Source of the DNA: Flavobacterium araucananum
GTDB taxonomy: Bacteria; Bacteroidota; Bacteroidia; Flavobacteriales; Flavobacteriaceae
Length of the DNA: 64,000 nt
Assembly (NCBI RefSeq): GCF_002222055.1
Contig: NZ_MUGS01000037.1
Coordinates: 1-64,000, forward strand
Direction: 5' to 3'
The notes beneath the pieces are model-generated. The model worked only from the letters and a program-made list of their open reading frames with translations, ran no database searches and was not told the origin of the DNA. Positions 7,853 to 16,845 of the stretch are shown one piece after another. Numbering within the stretch: the stretch's first letter is position 1; each line of letters starts with the position of its first letter. The translations under genes and the position numbers were made by a program.

Positions 7853-9292
7853 ATGAAAAAGATGAAAAATTTCAATATTAATAATTTACAATCAAGGGAT
7901 TCCAATCCTGCTATTTGGAAGTCCCTACTTTCTCTGTCATGCCTTATCCTATTTACTATCGTAGTAAGTTCTTGTGATAATTTTGTAGAAGTCGATTTGC
8001 CCGGATCTCAGCTTACTGCTAATACAGTTTTTGAAGAAAAAGCGACTGCCAATGCTGCCATGACAGATATTTATTCCAAAATAAGGGATGCTGGTGTACT
8101 TACGGGTTCCGCTTCAGGGTTGTCCCATTTACTTGGAAACTATACCGATGAGCTCAAATTTTACGGAGATCCACAAAATAGTACCGTTGCCTTTTACAAT
8201 AATTCCCTGATAGCCTCCAATACAGAAATAAAAGGATTATGGGATAGCAGCTACAATCAAATTTATGCCGCCAATGCTGTTATAGAAGGCATAGATAAAT
8301 CGGTTCATTTACCCCAAGCCGATAAAAAACAACTAAAAGGCGAAGCCCTTTTTGTACGAGCGCTGCTTCATTTTTATCTTACCAATTTATTTGGCGATGT
8401 TCCTTATTTAACCTCTACTGACTATCAGCAAAATAGTACTGTAAAAAAGAGGTCTGTTACTATGGTCTACACCAGCGCCAAAGAAGATTTAGAGCTGGCG
8501 ATACAGCTTTTACCTGAAAATTATGTTGGTGAAGATCGTGTTCGGCCCAATAAATATGCTGCCCATGCATTATTGGCCAGAATAGATTTATATGCCGGAT
8601 TATGGGATGAAGCTTCTAACGAGGCATCTGCTGTATTGAACAATACCGGACTTTACACTAACCAAGTAGGTCTTGATGAAATTTTCCTCAAAGAAAGTAC
8701 AACTACCATTTGGCAGTTAGCTCCCGGTTTTGCTAGAGGGAATACCTTGGAAAGCATTACGTTTAATTTTACCAGCGGACCACCGCCTCTGTCTGCCCTT
8801 AATGATAGTTTTATGTCAGCATTCAACAACAATGATCTTCGAAAAACACATTGGATAAAAGCAGTTACAGATGGTACAAAAACATGGTATCATCCTTTTA
8901 AATACAAATATTCCGATACTGAATCATCAAGAGAGTATTCCATCATCTTTCGTCTTGCAGAAATATACCTGATACGGGCAGAAGCCCGGGCACAGGCAGG
9001 CGAACTTATAGGTGCTAAAGAAGATTTGAACAAGATTAGAAATAAAGCAGGGCTCGGGGATACCCTTGCCGGTACACAAAGCGAAATCCTCGATGCAATA
9101 TTGCACGAAAGACAGATGGAATTATTTACCGAATTCGGACACCGCTTTTTTGATTTAAAAAGAGTGGGTAAAATTCAGTCTGTTTTATCTATTGCAAAAT
9201 CAGGTTGGGATACCCGAGATGTTTTGTTCCCAATTCCGGAAGTGGAACTTAATCTCAACCCCAATTTAAAACCTCAAAATTCGGGATACTGA
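7853..9292 (+). CDS. SusD/RagB-family outer-membrane substrate-binding lipoprotein
   Basis: The 479-residue protein is a SusD homologue. After a basic N-terminus, a hydrophobic stretch leads to the lipobox VVSSC, with the lipidated Cys at about residue 41. Typical SusD segments follow: RALLHFYLTNLFGDVPYL (about 167-185), the TPR-like helices around AAHALLARIDLYAG, and the C-terminal FRLAEIYLIRAEARAQAG and ERQMELFTEFGHRFFDLKR segments near residues 360-440. It begins 7 nt after susC and would form the lid of the SusC barrel on the cell surface. The stop overlaps the start of the S9 peptidase by one base, so the three genes form one operon. The substrate cannot be read from the sequence. Confidence 0.93.
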   Translation: MKKMKNFNINNLQSRDSNPAIWKSLLSLSCLILFTIVVSSCDNFVEVDLPGSQLTANTVFEEKATANAAMTDIYSKIRDAGVLTGSASGLSHLLGNYTDELKFYGDPQNSTVAFYNNSLIASNTEIKGLWDSSYNQIYAANAVIEGIDKSVHLPQADKKQLKGEALFVRALLHFYLTNLFGDVPYLTSTDYQQNSTVKKRSVTMVYTSAKEDLELAIQLLPENYVGEDRVRPNKYAAHALLARIDLYAGLWDEASNEASAVLNNTGLYTNQVGLDEIFLKESTTTIWQLAPGFARGNTLESITFNFTSGPPPLSALNDSFMSAFNNNDLRKTHWIKAVTDGTKTWYHPFKYKYSDTESSREYSIIFRLAEIYLIRAEARAQAGELIGAKEDLNKIRNKAGLGDTLAGTQSEILDAILHERQMELFTEFGHRFFDLKRVGKIQSVLSIAKSGWDTRDVLFPIPEVELNLNPNLKPQNSGY

Positions 9293-11922
9293 TGAATACG
9301 ATTATGTCCAACTGCAAAATAATTGGAATTAGTATTATTTTGTTTTTGATAACCTGTCTGGTAAACGGACAGGTTAAAAAAACAAGGAAGCTGACTCCGA
9401 CAGATTTTCATTTGTGGAGTACGCTCAAAGCAGAGGCTGTTTCAGATTACGGCAATTGGGTCAGCTATTCACTTACATACGAATCGGGACTAGATACCCT
9501 TTTTGTTAGAAATACCAACAATTTAGAAACCATTGCTTTTGCAAAAGGCTGCAATGGAAAATTTATAGAGGAAAATTGGTTTGCATGTATGACTTCTGAT
9601 AACATATTCCAAATGGTTAATTTAAAAACAGGAAAAACTCAAAATATTGAGAATGTACGGGCATTTTCATTTTCAAATTACGGAAAGTACCTGATTCTAT
9701 ATAGCAAAGAAATTGAAGGCAAAATGAAGATTGAAATTAGAAATCTCGATGGAAATTTAATTGATAATATTCACAATGTCACTTCCTACAGTATGAATCC
9801 TGATAGCAGCATGCTTAGCTATTGTATTTTAGAATCAAATAAAAACACAGTTGGTCTGCTTAAATTTGGAAAACAAATTTCCAAAACTATAGTGATACAA
9901 AATACAGAGAGACAATTTGAAAATATAATCTGGCAAACAAAGGGAAAATCGATTGCCTTTGTGAGTCGTTTAACTTCTGGAAAACCTTTTACTGCCGATA
10001 CGGTTTTGTTCTATAAAATTCAAGACAGTCAACTTTTTGAATATGACAATACTGTCGAAAAAACATGGCCAAAAGACCAGGTACTGGACGCTAATTACAC
10101 TTCATCACTTGGGATTTCAGAGGATAGTAAACGTGTCTTTTTTAGGATCAGAAAAAAACCGGATGAAAATGTTGTTAAGAATGACTTGGATGTACAAATT
10201 TGGCATGCCGCGGACAAAGAGTTGTTTCCATTTCGATCCAGTTACGGCAATGTTCAGGATATTTCAAGACTAGTTTACTGGGAACCAGAAAACAACCATT
10301 TTTTGCAAATTGGCGATGATAAGCATCCCATAGCTTTATTGGGAGAAAACCAACAATTTGCGCTGATATATAATCCCGATACCAACAAACCTGCCTTTAA
10401 ACAGGAAGCCGACAGAGACTATTATCTTTTAGATTTAAAAACCGGTACAAAGACAGAATTTTTAAAACAGCATTCTGGCACATTTGGCAAATTATATTTC
10501 TCCCCCTCAGGTAAATATATAGTTTATTTTAAAGAGCATAATTGGTGGATTTATGACTATGAAACTGGTATTCATAAAAATATAACATCAAACACAGCTG
10601 TTTCTTTTTATGACGATTCCGATGAAGAATCTGGAGAACCTGATCCTTATGGTTATGCGGGATTCGATGCAAATGATCAGTCCGTATTGCTCTATGATAA
10701 ATTTGACATCTGGCAATTTAAGTCCAATGGAACACTGGCTAAAAAACTAACCTGCGGCAGGGAGAATCAGGAGGTTTTCAGACTGGCCGATATTGATAAA
10801 GAAAATGGAAATCAAATTGTATTGAAAGGAGAACTTTTAGATCTTACTTCTAATTTAATATTGAAAGCACAAGCAATTGATAATAGCAAATCTGGATATT
10901 TTTATTTGGATAAAAATCAGCAGTTACAGCCTATAGTATACCGGTCAAAATTAACCAGTTCAATTCATAAATCGAAAATATCAAATGCTTATGTGTATTT
11001 GCAGGAAGATTTTAATGAGCCTCCCTCATTAGTTATCAAAAAAGGGAATCATCCTTCAAAGTCTATTTTTAAAAGTAATCTGCAACATAAGTATTATGAG
11101 TGGGGTAAATCTGAACTTATAACTTATAAAAATTCCAAAGGAACGGCTATGAAAGGCGTCTTATTTTATCCTTTTGACTATGATTCCAAGAGACAGTATC
11201 CAATGATTGTAAATATATACCAAAAGCAGACAAAAGCACTTCATACCTATGTAAATCCAAGCTTACTTAATGGTTCTGCGTTTAATGTGACGTATTTTAC
11301 CAGTTTAGGTTATTTTGTCTTATTACCGGACATCGTATATGAAATAGGAAATCCCGGATATTCTGCAGCAGATTCTGTAATAGCTGCTGTCAATAGCGCA
11401 ATAGCAAAGGCCTCGGTTGATAAAGCCAGGGTCGGATTAATTGGGCATTCCTTCGGAGCTTATGAAGCTGATTTCATCATTACTCAAACGAATCTCTTTG
11501 CTGCTGCAGTTGCCGGTTCCGGTGTCTCGGACTTGACCAGTGGTTATTTATCAGTAAACCGGGCAAATAAAAACACAGATACCTGGCGTTATGAATATCA
11601 GCAGTTTCGAATGGGCAAAACACTTTTTGAAGATTATGCAGGCTATCAAAAAAATTCACCGATCCGTTTTGCATCAAATGTAAGCACCCCATTGTTGTCT
11701 TACACAGGAGCAGAGGATTCGCAGGTGAATCCATATCAGACAATGGAGTTCTATGCAGCCCTCAGACGGCTCAACAAAGAGCATATAATGCTGCTTTATC
11801 CTAAAGAAAACCATGTTATACAAGGACATGAAAATCAAATAGATCTAACATTCAAAATTTCTGAATGGTTTGGCTATTATTTGAAAGGCGATACAAAACC
11901 GAAATGGTTTGAGCCAAAATAA
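9292..11922 (+). CDS. S9-family (prolyl oligopeptidase-like) serine peptidase, exported
   Basis: The 876-residue protein begins with a signal peptide (IIGISIILFLITCLVNG). A long beta-propeller-like region follows to about residue 600, and the C-terminal alpha/beta-hydrolase domain carries the catalytic triad: Ser in GHSFGA (about 719-724), Asp in the AEDSQVN segment (about 806-812) and His in ENHVIQGHE (about 840-848). S9 enzymes cleave short peptides, often after proline or as dipeptidyl or acylaminoacyl peptidases; which type this is cannot be told. It overlaps the SusD stop by one base (TGATG), so it is translationally coupled to the importer and probably trims imported peptides in the periplasm. 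Starting at a second ATG four codons in would change little. Confidence 0.88.
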   Translation: MNTIMSNCKIIGISIILFLITCLVNGQVKKTRKLTPTDFHLWSTLKAEAVSDYGNWVSYSLTYESGLDTLFVRNTNNLETIAFAKGCNGKFIEENWFACMTSDNIFQMVNLKTGKTQNIENVRAFSFSNYGKYLILYSKEIEGKMKIEIRNLDGNLIDNIHNVTSYSMNPDSSMLSYCILESNKNTVGLLKFGKQISKTIVIQNTERQFENIIWQTKGKSIAFVSRLTSGKPFTADTVLFYKIQDSQLFEYDNTVEKTWPKDQVLDANYTSSLGISEDSKRVFFRIRKKPDENVVKNDLDVQIWHAADKELFPFRSSYGNVQDISRLVYWEPENNHFLQIGDDKHPIALLGENQQFALIYNPDTNKPAFKQEADRDYYLLDLKTGTKTEFLKQHSGTFGKLYFSPSGKYIVYFKEHNWWIYDYETGIHKNITSNTAVSFYDDSDEESGEPDPYGYAGFDANDQSVLLYDKFDIWQFKSNGTLAKKLTCGRENQEVFRLADIDKENGNQIVLKGELLDLTSNLILKAQAIDNSKSGYFYLDKNQQLQPIVYRSKLTSSIHKSKISNAYVYLQEDFNEPPSLVIKKGNHPSKSIFKSNLQHKYYEWGKSELITYKNSKGTAMKGVLFYPFDYDSKRQYPMIVNIYQKQTKALHTYVNPSLLNGSAFNVTYFTSLGYFVLLPDIVYEIGNPGYSAADSVIAAVNSAIAKASVDKARVGLIGHSFGAYEADFIITQTNLFAAAVAGSGVSDLTSGYLSVNRANKNTDTWRYEYQQFRMGKTLFEDYAGYQKNSPIRFASNVSTPLLSYTGAEDSQVNPYQTMEFYAALRRLNKEHIMLLYPKENHVIQGHENQIDLTFKISEWFGYYLKGDTKPKWFEPK

Positions 11923-11950
11923 GAGAAACCACTAAAAGCCAATAAAAGAA

Positions 11951-11992
11951 CAATGCAGTTCCTGTAATATACTGGAGCTGCATTGCTTTTAA
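11951..11992 (+). terminator. Terminator after the susCD-peptidase operon
   Basis: CAATGCAGTTCC (11951-11962) pairs with GGAGCTGCATTG (11974-11985) with a single G-U pair, giving a 12-bp stem and an 11-nt loop, followed by CTTTTAAAAA. It starts 29 nt after the peptidase stop. An A-rich run on the other side means that it may also stop the convergent DUF6520 operon. Confidence 0.75.
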
Positions 11993-12014
11993 AAATAATC
12001 CGAATAACTAATAA

Positions 12015-12293
12015 CTAGTTTGGGATTTTGTACAAAGGCACATCACAAACATTGACATTTGGATTGGCTTTACCAAATAATTGGGCACCTCCAGAAGTAC
12101 AAATGTTAGCATTAAAAGTATTACTACATTGCTGTTCGGCATGACACGGATCTGCTTGTGATACATATCTATAGCCCTGTACATTTGCAAGTGCTTTTGT
12201 ACTGCTCATTGAGGTAGTTGCAAAAGCACCACCCACACCTAGAACCACAACCGCCGCCGGCATCATGATTCTTTTTAAAAAATTTCTTTTCAT
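12015..12293 (-). CDS. DUF6520-type exported small peptide
   Basis: The 92-residue protein has a basic N-terminus and a hydrophobic segment (residues about 9-28) rich in Ala/Val/Gly. A KALANVQGYRYV segment and a cysteine-rich end with four Cys (DPCHAEQQC... NANIC... NVCD) follow. This matches what I know as DUF6520, a short exported family common in Flavobacteriia and similar in layout to NVEALA peptides of Bacteroides. The four cysteines could form two disulfides outside the cytoplasm. The function is unknown. It lies 98 nt downstream of the propeller gene on the same strand and converges on the susC-susD-peptidase operon, whose importer and peptidase could in principle handle a peptide of this kind. 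Confidence 0.75.
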   Translation of the reverse strand: MKRNFLKRIMMPAAVVVLGVGGAFATTSMSSTKALANVQGYRYVSQADPCHAEQQCSNTFNANICTSGGAQLFGKANPNVNVCDVPLYKIPN

Positions 12294-12391
12294 AATAAAA
12301 ATATTTAATCATTATGACCTACTCTTTTTTACAGGTTTTCGATCTTACCCCTGACATCGCGCGATATATTTTAATCATTGCTGATCTTTTT

Positions 12392-13471
12392 TCATTTACT
12401 TACAGGACTGCTTTGTGTAAGGTGTCCCCTCAGTTTATAACATACTATTTTTTCGCCAATCAGTGCATACAGGAGACCATGCAGCACATACATACTTCTT
12501 AATTTTTTGTCTCCTATATTGTAAATTGGAAAACTTGATCGATATGTTTTATTTGTGAGGTCATATACATCTATAATACTCGCTGTCTTCCAAATGTCTT
12601 CTGACTCATACAACCCCGGCAAAGCGGAGTTGACATACAATAGATTCCCTTCCATAGTAATTAATTTATTAACTATTAGTGGCGGTTTAGAAAAGGTTTT
12701 CATGGTACTGTTTTTAAGCTTTACTAATTTAATTTGAGCGAGGCTTACTGTATCAATAGTATTTCCTCTGTAATCTAAAGTAAGATCCGGATTAAAAACC
12801 ATGAACTGGTTCCGGTACAGGTACACATACACTATTTTATTAAGCTGCTTATTGAAATGAAAACTCCCATCTGTATCAAATATGCCATCAAACTGTTTTT
12901 GCAATAATAATGGCGCAAACTTTACCTTTGTGGTATCAGATAAATTTAAGGTCCCCATAAGGCTTTCTCCTTTTTTTGGTTTCATATATCGAATAGCCAT
13001 GTTCACGGAATCCATCGGTTCTAAGTGCGAAAAGTAATAACCGCTGTTTATTCTTAAATAAGCTTTCCAATTAGCCGTATTCCCTTTAAATATATAAGGA
13101 ACGATTCCCTCAAAAACATAAAAATTATGATCTTTTACTCTTATTTGAGGAGAACGAAAAGCGAGGTGTTGCTCCTTTAATTCTAGATGCTGAATTTTTC
13201 TAATTTTTAATGTGGAATCAAGCTCCATTATCTGCAATGGTGCAGTGTAATTACCAAGGTATATTTTACCGTTACCGCTTCCTGCAAAATAATAGGAATT
13301 ATAAGTTAAATCTGCCTGATGTATCTCCTGGGCAACATGCTGTGGAAATCGTCGAATAAATTTATTTTCATAATGAATCATATGCTCTGACAGATTAAAA
13401 AATAGAATCACAACACCAGCGCTAAAAACAGTGCAGACAAATAATATGATAATCTTTAATTTGTTATTCAT
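12392..13471 (-). CDS. Membrane-anchored or exported probable beta-propeller protein
   Basis: The 359-residue protein starts with a single hydrophobic segment (LKIIILFVCTVFSAGVVILFF, residues about 5-25) that could be an anchor or uncleaved signal. The rest is strand-rich with repeated blade-like units: GNGKIYLGNYTAPLQIMELD, then NKIVYVYLYRNQFMVFNPDL, then NLLYVNSA and LYALIGEKIVCYKL. This resembles the six-bladed propeller proteins found beside NVEALA or DUF6520 peptides in Bacteroidota. It overlaps the MauE-like gene by 8 bp, so the two are co-translated. The ATG at 13471 is supported by that overlap. The role is unknown; it may bind or hold the small exported peptide. Confidence 0.6.
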   Translation of the reverse strand: MNNKLKIIILFVCTVFSAGVVILFFNLSEHMIHYENKFIRRFPQHVAQEIHQADLTYNSYYFAGSGNGKIYLGNYTAPLQIMELDSTLKIRKIQHLELKEQHLAFRSPQIRVKDHNFYVFEGIVPYIFKGNTANWKAYLRINSGYYFSHLEPMDSVNMAIRYMKPKKGESLMGTLNLSDTTKVKFAPLLLQKQFDGIFDTDGSFHFNKQLNKIVYVYLYRNQFMVFNPDLTLDYRGNTIDTVSLAQIKLVKLKNSTMKTFSKPPLIVNKLITMEGNLLYVNSALPGLYESEDIWKTASIIDVYDLTNKTYRSSFPIYNIGDKKLRSMYVLHGLLYALIGEKIVCYKLRGHLTQSSPVSK

Positions 13472-13922
13472 GATTTCCAGATTTGTTGGTTATTGATATC
13501 TTATGTTTCGGTGCCAGTATGATACCTATTATGGCTAATAGGACAAAGCAGATATTGAAAATCAGATGTTCTCTCCAAGTCATTTTTTCCAATATCCCAC
13601 CACAGGAACACGGCACAAAAGCACTAAAATTCAAAATAATATAGATGTAAACTGTAAACATTATCATAAGCATGTAAGCAGCACAAAGTCCTATAAGTCT
13701 ATAATTTCTAATAAATAATACGACCGCTATAATAAGTTCTAAAACAGGCACAGTGATAGAAATCCAGTTTGCAAAAGCGCTCAATAATGGAGACTGTCCT
13801 AATTGTATTTTAAAATTTTCAAAATCGAATAGTTTACTGGCAGCAGCATACATAAAAAGGAGTGCAAATACTAAACAAATTATGTCCAGTATGAGCGTCT
13901 TGAGGTTTATATTTGATTTCAT
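13464..13922 (-). CDS. MauE/DoxX-like redox-associated membrane protein
   Basis: This 152-residue integral membrane protein has four predicted transmembrane helices, at about residues 9-29, 49-68, 76-96 and 120-140. A PCSCGG motif (about 103-108) lies between helices 3 and 4. This layout fits MauE/DoxX-type proteins that pass reducing equivalents across the membrane for disulfide handling of exported proteins. The gene is first in a three-gene minus-strand set (this gene, the propeller protein, the DUF6520 peptide with four Cys), so a role in forming or reducing the peptide's cysteines is plausible but inferred. The start overlaps nothing upstream; a 300-nt gap precedes it. Confidence 0.75.
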   Translation of the reverse strand: MKSNINLKTLILDIICLVFALLFMYAAASKLFDFENFKIQLGQSPLLSAFANWISITVPVLELIIAVVLFIRNYRLIGLCAAYMLMIMFTVYIYIILNFSAFVPCSCGGILEKMTWREHLIFNICFVLLAIIGIILAPKHKISITNKSGNHE

Positions 13923-14161
13923 TCGAATTAGAAATTAATTTAAAGAAGTAATTCTTTATGAGGTTTATTTAAAAATCTACATCTGTCATAGAATAAATAA
14001 ATTTCAACACATAAACTAACGACTTGAAATAAATACTTAATTTACAATGACATAGACAAAATTAAATCACTTGCTGCTATAAACTATTATCAAAAACCTG
14101 CCAAGATTTTTCAATAACATTCAATCGTAGTTAAAAAATGCAATAGGGTTCCCTTTACAAT
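13923..14161. other. Intergenic region upstream of the MauE-like gene
   Basis: This AT-rich stretch should contain the promoter of the MauE-propeller-DUF6520 genes, but I could not find a clear TAnnTTTG box. No open frame of note is present. Confidence 0.3.
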
Positions 14162-14200
14162 AAAAAAGATGCCATCAGAAATTATTTTTCTAATGGCATC
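14162..14200 (-). terminator. Terminator of the 97-residue gene
   Basis: On the minus strand GATGCCAT / ATGGCATC forms an 8-bp stem that extends by 6 further pairs with one mismatch, and six T residues follow. It begins 27 nt after the stop at 14227. Confidence 0.75.
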
Positions 14201-14226
14201 AGGTAATTTGTTGATTTTAATTGCTG

Positions 14227-14517
14227 CTACTTTATGGCATCACCAAGTACACTTAGTTTTTCACTCAGTTCAATCAGTCCTGCTTTTTGTAAACATTCCT
14301 CTCCAAAGAGTTTTAATTCCTGAAAGTTTTCTTCTGCAATGCTAGTCAGAAGAATTGATGGTTTATCATTATCCTTAACAGATAATCCACGTTCAATAAC
14401 ATGGTTTAATAACAATACATTTTTTCGTGAAATTTTAAAATCAATCTTCACTACATCATTCATACCAGGGATACTAAGCACAGTATCAAAAACCTTGGCC
14501 ACATCATTTGTTGTCAT
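14227..14517 (-). CDS. Hypothetical protein, about 97 residues
   Basis: I do not recognise this family. The protein is soluble-looking and mixed alpha/beta: an N-terminal helix (VAKVFDTVLSIPG), a strand pair (VVKIDFKISRKNVLLLNHV), an IEEG-like turn, and C-terminal helices with one cysteine (FGEECLQKAGL). I place the start at the ATG at 14517 because the longer frame begins with GTG and adds only three residues. It is a single-gene unit with its own terminator and a strong palindrome in its promoter region, so it is probably regulated. It lies beside mobilization genes pointing the other way. It could belong to the mobile element or be its chromosomal neighbour. Confidence 0.55.
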   Translation of the reverse strand: MTTNDVAKVFDTVLSIPGMNDVVKIDFKISRKNVLLLNHVIERGLSVKDNDKPSILLTSIAEENFQELKLFGEECLQKAGLIELSEKLSVLGDAIK

Positions 14518-14551
14518 AATCTTCACGTTTTTAATTAATAATTTATTGATA

Positions 14552-14599
14552 CAAAGGTATGGATGGAGTTCTAAAGTGTCATGGACATAATATGTCCAT
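14552..14599 (-). promoter_or_regulatory. Promoter with operator palindrome upstream of the 97-residue gene
   Basis: On the minus strand TACCTTTG (14552-14559) matches the Bacteroidota -7 box TAnnTTTG, 35 nt before the ATG. Upstream of it, ATGGACATA-A-TATGTCCAT (14581-14599) is a perfect 9-bp palindrome with a one-base centre, placed where the -33 box would be. No TTTG at -33 is present, which would fit a promoter that needs an activator or is blocked by a repressor at the palindrome. Confidence 0.5.
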
Positions 14600-15022
14600 C
14601 ATAGGCAAAATCCATTTCGCTTGCCTAATTTTGTATCTGAAATAAAAATAAAGTTAAAAATGACCAGCCAAAAACCTTCCTTGAAACAGTCAGGATTTTG
14701 CTATTTTAAAATTGGTTTACTGCTTTGAAAGAGCACATTTTTCAATCTAAAATACAGAGCATAAATTGGCATTACAATTACCCAGGTTACAGTAGTTCCT
14801 AATTATATGCAGTGTGCACTTTCCTTGAGTTCTAAAAATAAAAGAGAATTAGATTTTATAAAAAATACTGAAATGTTAATGCCTTTATAAATAGTGTATT
14901 CACTTCCGTAATAATACAGTTAATACATCTCGTAATGTAAAAAAGGTAATAAATGGTAAAACGGAGTTGGAAACATTTTAGAAATACTGCAATGTCTAAG
15001 AAACATTTGAAGTATCAGGGGA
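14600..15022. other. Intergenic region before the mobilization genes
   Basis: About 420 nt with no supported open frame. It is AT-rich and precedes the oriT-like hairpins. I see no insertion sequence or tRNA in it. Confidence 0.3.
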
Positions 15023-15104
15023 ATTGCAACGTTCCTGCAATCGGCAAGATGTCCTGTTGTTAAACAACAGTTTCTTGCTGCCTACACTCGGGACTCGTTA
15101 GCAG
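15023..15104 (+). other. Candidate origin of transfer (oriT) with three inverted repeats
   Basis: Just upstream of the mobilization genes lie three inverted repeats. ATTGCA (15023-15028)/TGCAAT (15036-15041) comes first. A nested hairpin has outer GCAAGA (15044-15049)/TCTTGC (15073-15078) and inner CTGTTGT (15054-15060)/ACAACAG (15064-15070). Last is CTGCCTAC (15078-15085) facing GTTAGCAG (15097-15104), imperfect. Hairpins of this size within about 100 nt of a relaxase operon are typical of oriT. The nick site cannot be read from sequence alone. Confidence 0.5.
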
Positions 15105-15153
15105 TTATACGGGAAGGATAATAAGAGTTTGATAATAATAAAAATGAAAGAGG

Positions 15154-15546
15154 ATGAAAAGAGAAAATTCAAACAGAACACGCATTGTCGGGTTACGGTT
15201 TACACCCGAAGAGTATGCGAAAATTGAAAAAAAATGGAAAGCCAGTACCTGCCGCAAGCTGAGTGATTATATTCGCAGACATCTATTTGAGAAACCTATA
15301 AACACCACTTTTAGGAATCAGTCTTTAGATGATATGATCCATGAAATGATGCCGTTATTGAGGCAATTAAATGGCATTGGAAACAACTTCAATCAGGCAG
15401 TAAAAAAACTGCATACACTAAATCAAATTCCGGAATTTAAAGTATGGATTATTAGCGCCGAACTGGATAAAAAAACCCTATTCGAAAAGATTGATGAAAT
15501 CAAAAATTACATCCAGAAAATCTCGGAAAGATGGTTGCGATCATAA
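15154..15546 (+). CDS. Mobilization accessory protein (MobC/BfmA-like, ribbon-helix-helix)
   Basis: The 130-residue basic protein starts with TRIVGLRFTPEEYAKIEKKW, the N-terminal strand and helix of a ribbon-helix-helix DNA-binding domain. SDYIRRHLF and a helical region with LRQLNGIGNNFNQAVKKLH (about 70-88) follow, a hallmark of MobC/BfmA accessory proteins. Such proteins bind oriT and help the relaxase nick DNA. It overlaps the relaxase gene by 16 nt, which supports both starts. The oriT-like hairpins lie 50-130 nt upstream. The ATG at 15154 is preferred; an ATG ten bases earlier is in another frame. Confidence 0.85.
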   Translation: MKRENSNRTRIVGLRFTPEEYAKIEKKWKASTCRKLSDYIRRHLFEKPINTTFRNQSLDDMIHEMMPLLRQLNGIGNNFNQAVKKLHTLNQIPEFKVWIISAELDKKTLFEKIDEIKNYIQKISERWLRS

Positions 15547-16835
15547 AGACCGGACATTCCCTTCACAAGGTTTTTTATTACAATGAAAACAAAGTAAAAG
15601 AGCATGTGGCAGAATGTATAGGAGCCGGAAATTATCCTATTGATGTTGATAAAATGGGACCTACTGTAAAACTGAACCGATTTTTAAAACAGCTGGAACT
15701 AAATGAAAATGTAAAACGAAACAGTGTACATATCTCAATTAACTTTGATCCATCAGAAAATTATTCCAAGGAAAAATTAATGGCTATTGCTGATTTGTAT
15801 ATGGAAAAAATCGGATTTGGAGAGCAACCTTATCTGGTATACCAGCATTATGATTCCGGGCATCCGCACATCCATATTGTCTCCATAAATGTTGAGAGGG
15901 ATGGTACACGAATTGACATGCAGAATATTGGTAAAAACAGATCTGAACCCGCAAGAAAAGAAATCGAAGAACGTTTTGGACTCGTGAAAGCACAAGGAAA
16001 CAAAATTAGTCCGGATTTTAAGCTCAAGCCAATCCTCTCAGGAAAGATTCAATATGGGAGAAACGAGTCCAAAAAAGCGATTACCAATGTATTGAATGAG
16101 GTTCTTTCTTCTTATAAATATGCCAGTCTTCCAGAACTCAATGCAGTACTCAAACAATACAATGTTTTAGCCGACCGCGGAAATGAAGACTCCAGAATGT
16201 TTAAGGCAAAAGGATTAATGTACCGGATACTCGATGAAAATGAAAAACCGATTGGAGTTCCTATAAAAGCCAGTCTATTTTACAACAAACCAACACTCAA
16301 ATTTTTAGAGGAAAAATTTACATCCAACACTGCTGGGGGAATATCAGATATAAGAAGGGTAAAAAACGCAATTGACATGGCGTTTTTAAGAACAGAAATA
16401 TCCCTTACAGAATTGGTTAAACTACTGGAAAAAGAGGGAATCAATACCGTTTTTAGAAAAAATTCAGAAGGATTACTTTATGGCATTACATACGTTGACC
16501 ATAGTACGAAATGTGTTTTTAATGGCAGTAGATTGGGTAAACAATATAGTGCAAAAGCAATTCAGAAACGATGTGCATCCATAAAGGAGGTAGAGCAAAA
16601 TAAAGTAAGTTTTTCGAGTGAAAAATCAAAGGCAATCACATTTGAAACACCAAAAACGGAAATAATTGCAACGCTGTTTGGAGATGATTTTAGGTATAAC
16701 AAATACACAGGATCCAGCACAATAATGGGGCAGTTAGCAGAGATGCTCACGCAATCCGAACAGACGGCTGATTACCTTCCCTACGAGCTTAGAAACAAAA
16801 AGAAAAAAAGAAAAGGACAATCCAATAATCGATAA
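15531..16835 (+). CDS. Relaxase / mobilization nuclease (MobB/BfmB-like)
   Basis: The 434-residue protein is a relaxase of the type used by Bacteroidota mobilizable elements. Motif III, the metal-binding histidine triad, is visible as YDSGHPHIHIVS at about residues 103-115. The N-terminal segment AIIKTGHSLHKVFYYNENKV carries the expected tyrosine-containing motif I region. Later, the RSEPARKEIEERFGL segment is typical of the family. It nicks one strand at oriT and stays bound to the 5' end during transfer. It lies between the accessory protein gene (16-nt overlap) and the coupling protein gene (10 nt downstream), the standard mobilization operon order. Confidence 0.88.
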   Translation: MVAIIKTGHSLHKVFYYNENKVKEHVAECIGAGNYPIDVDKMGPTVKLNRFLKQLELNENVKRNSVHISINFDPSENYSKEKLMAIADLYMEKIGFGEQPYLVYQHYDSGHPHIHIVSINVERDGTRIDMQNIGKNRSEPARKEIEERFGLVKAQGNKISPDFKLKPILSGKIQYGRNESKKAITNVLNEVLSSYKYASLPELNAVLKQYNVLADRGNEDSRMFKAKGLMYRILDENEKPIGVPIKASLFYNKPTLKFLEEKFTSNTAGGISDIRRVKNAIDMAFLRTEISLTELVKLLEKEGINTVFRKNSEGLLYGITYVDHSTKCVFNGSRLGKQYSAKAIQKRCASIKEVEQNKVSFSSEKSKAITFETPKTEIIATLFGDDFRYNKYTGSSTIMGQLAEMLTQSEQTADYLPYELRNKKKKRKGQSNNR

Positions 16836-16845
16836 AATTGAAATT

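Noticed and set aside
12314..12737. Small plus-strand frames over the propeller gene
   Set aside because: They overlap a well-supported minus-strand gene and encode no recognisable protein.
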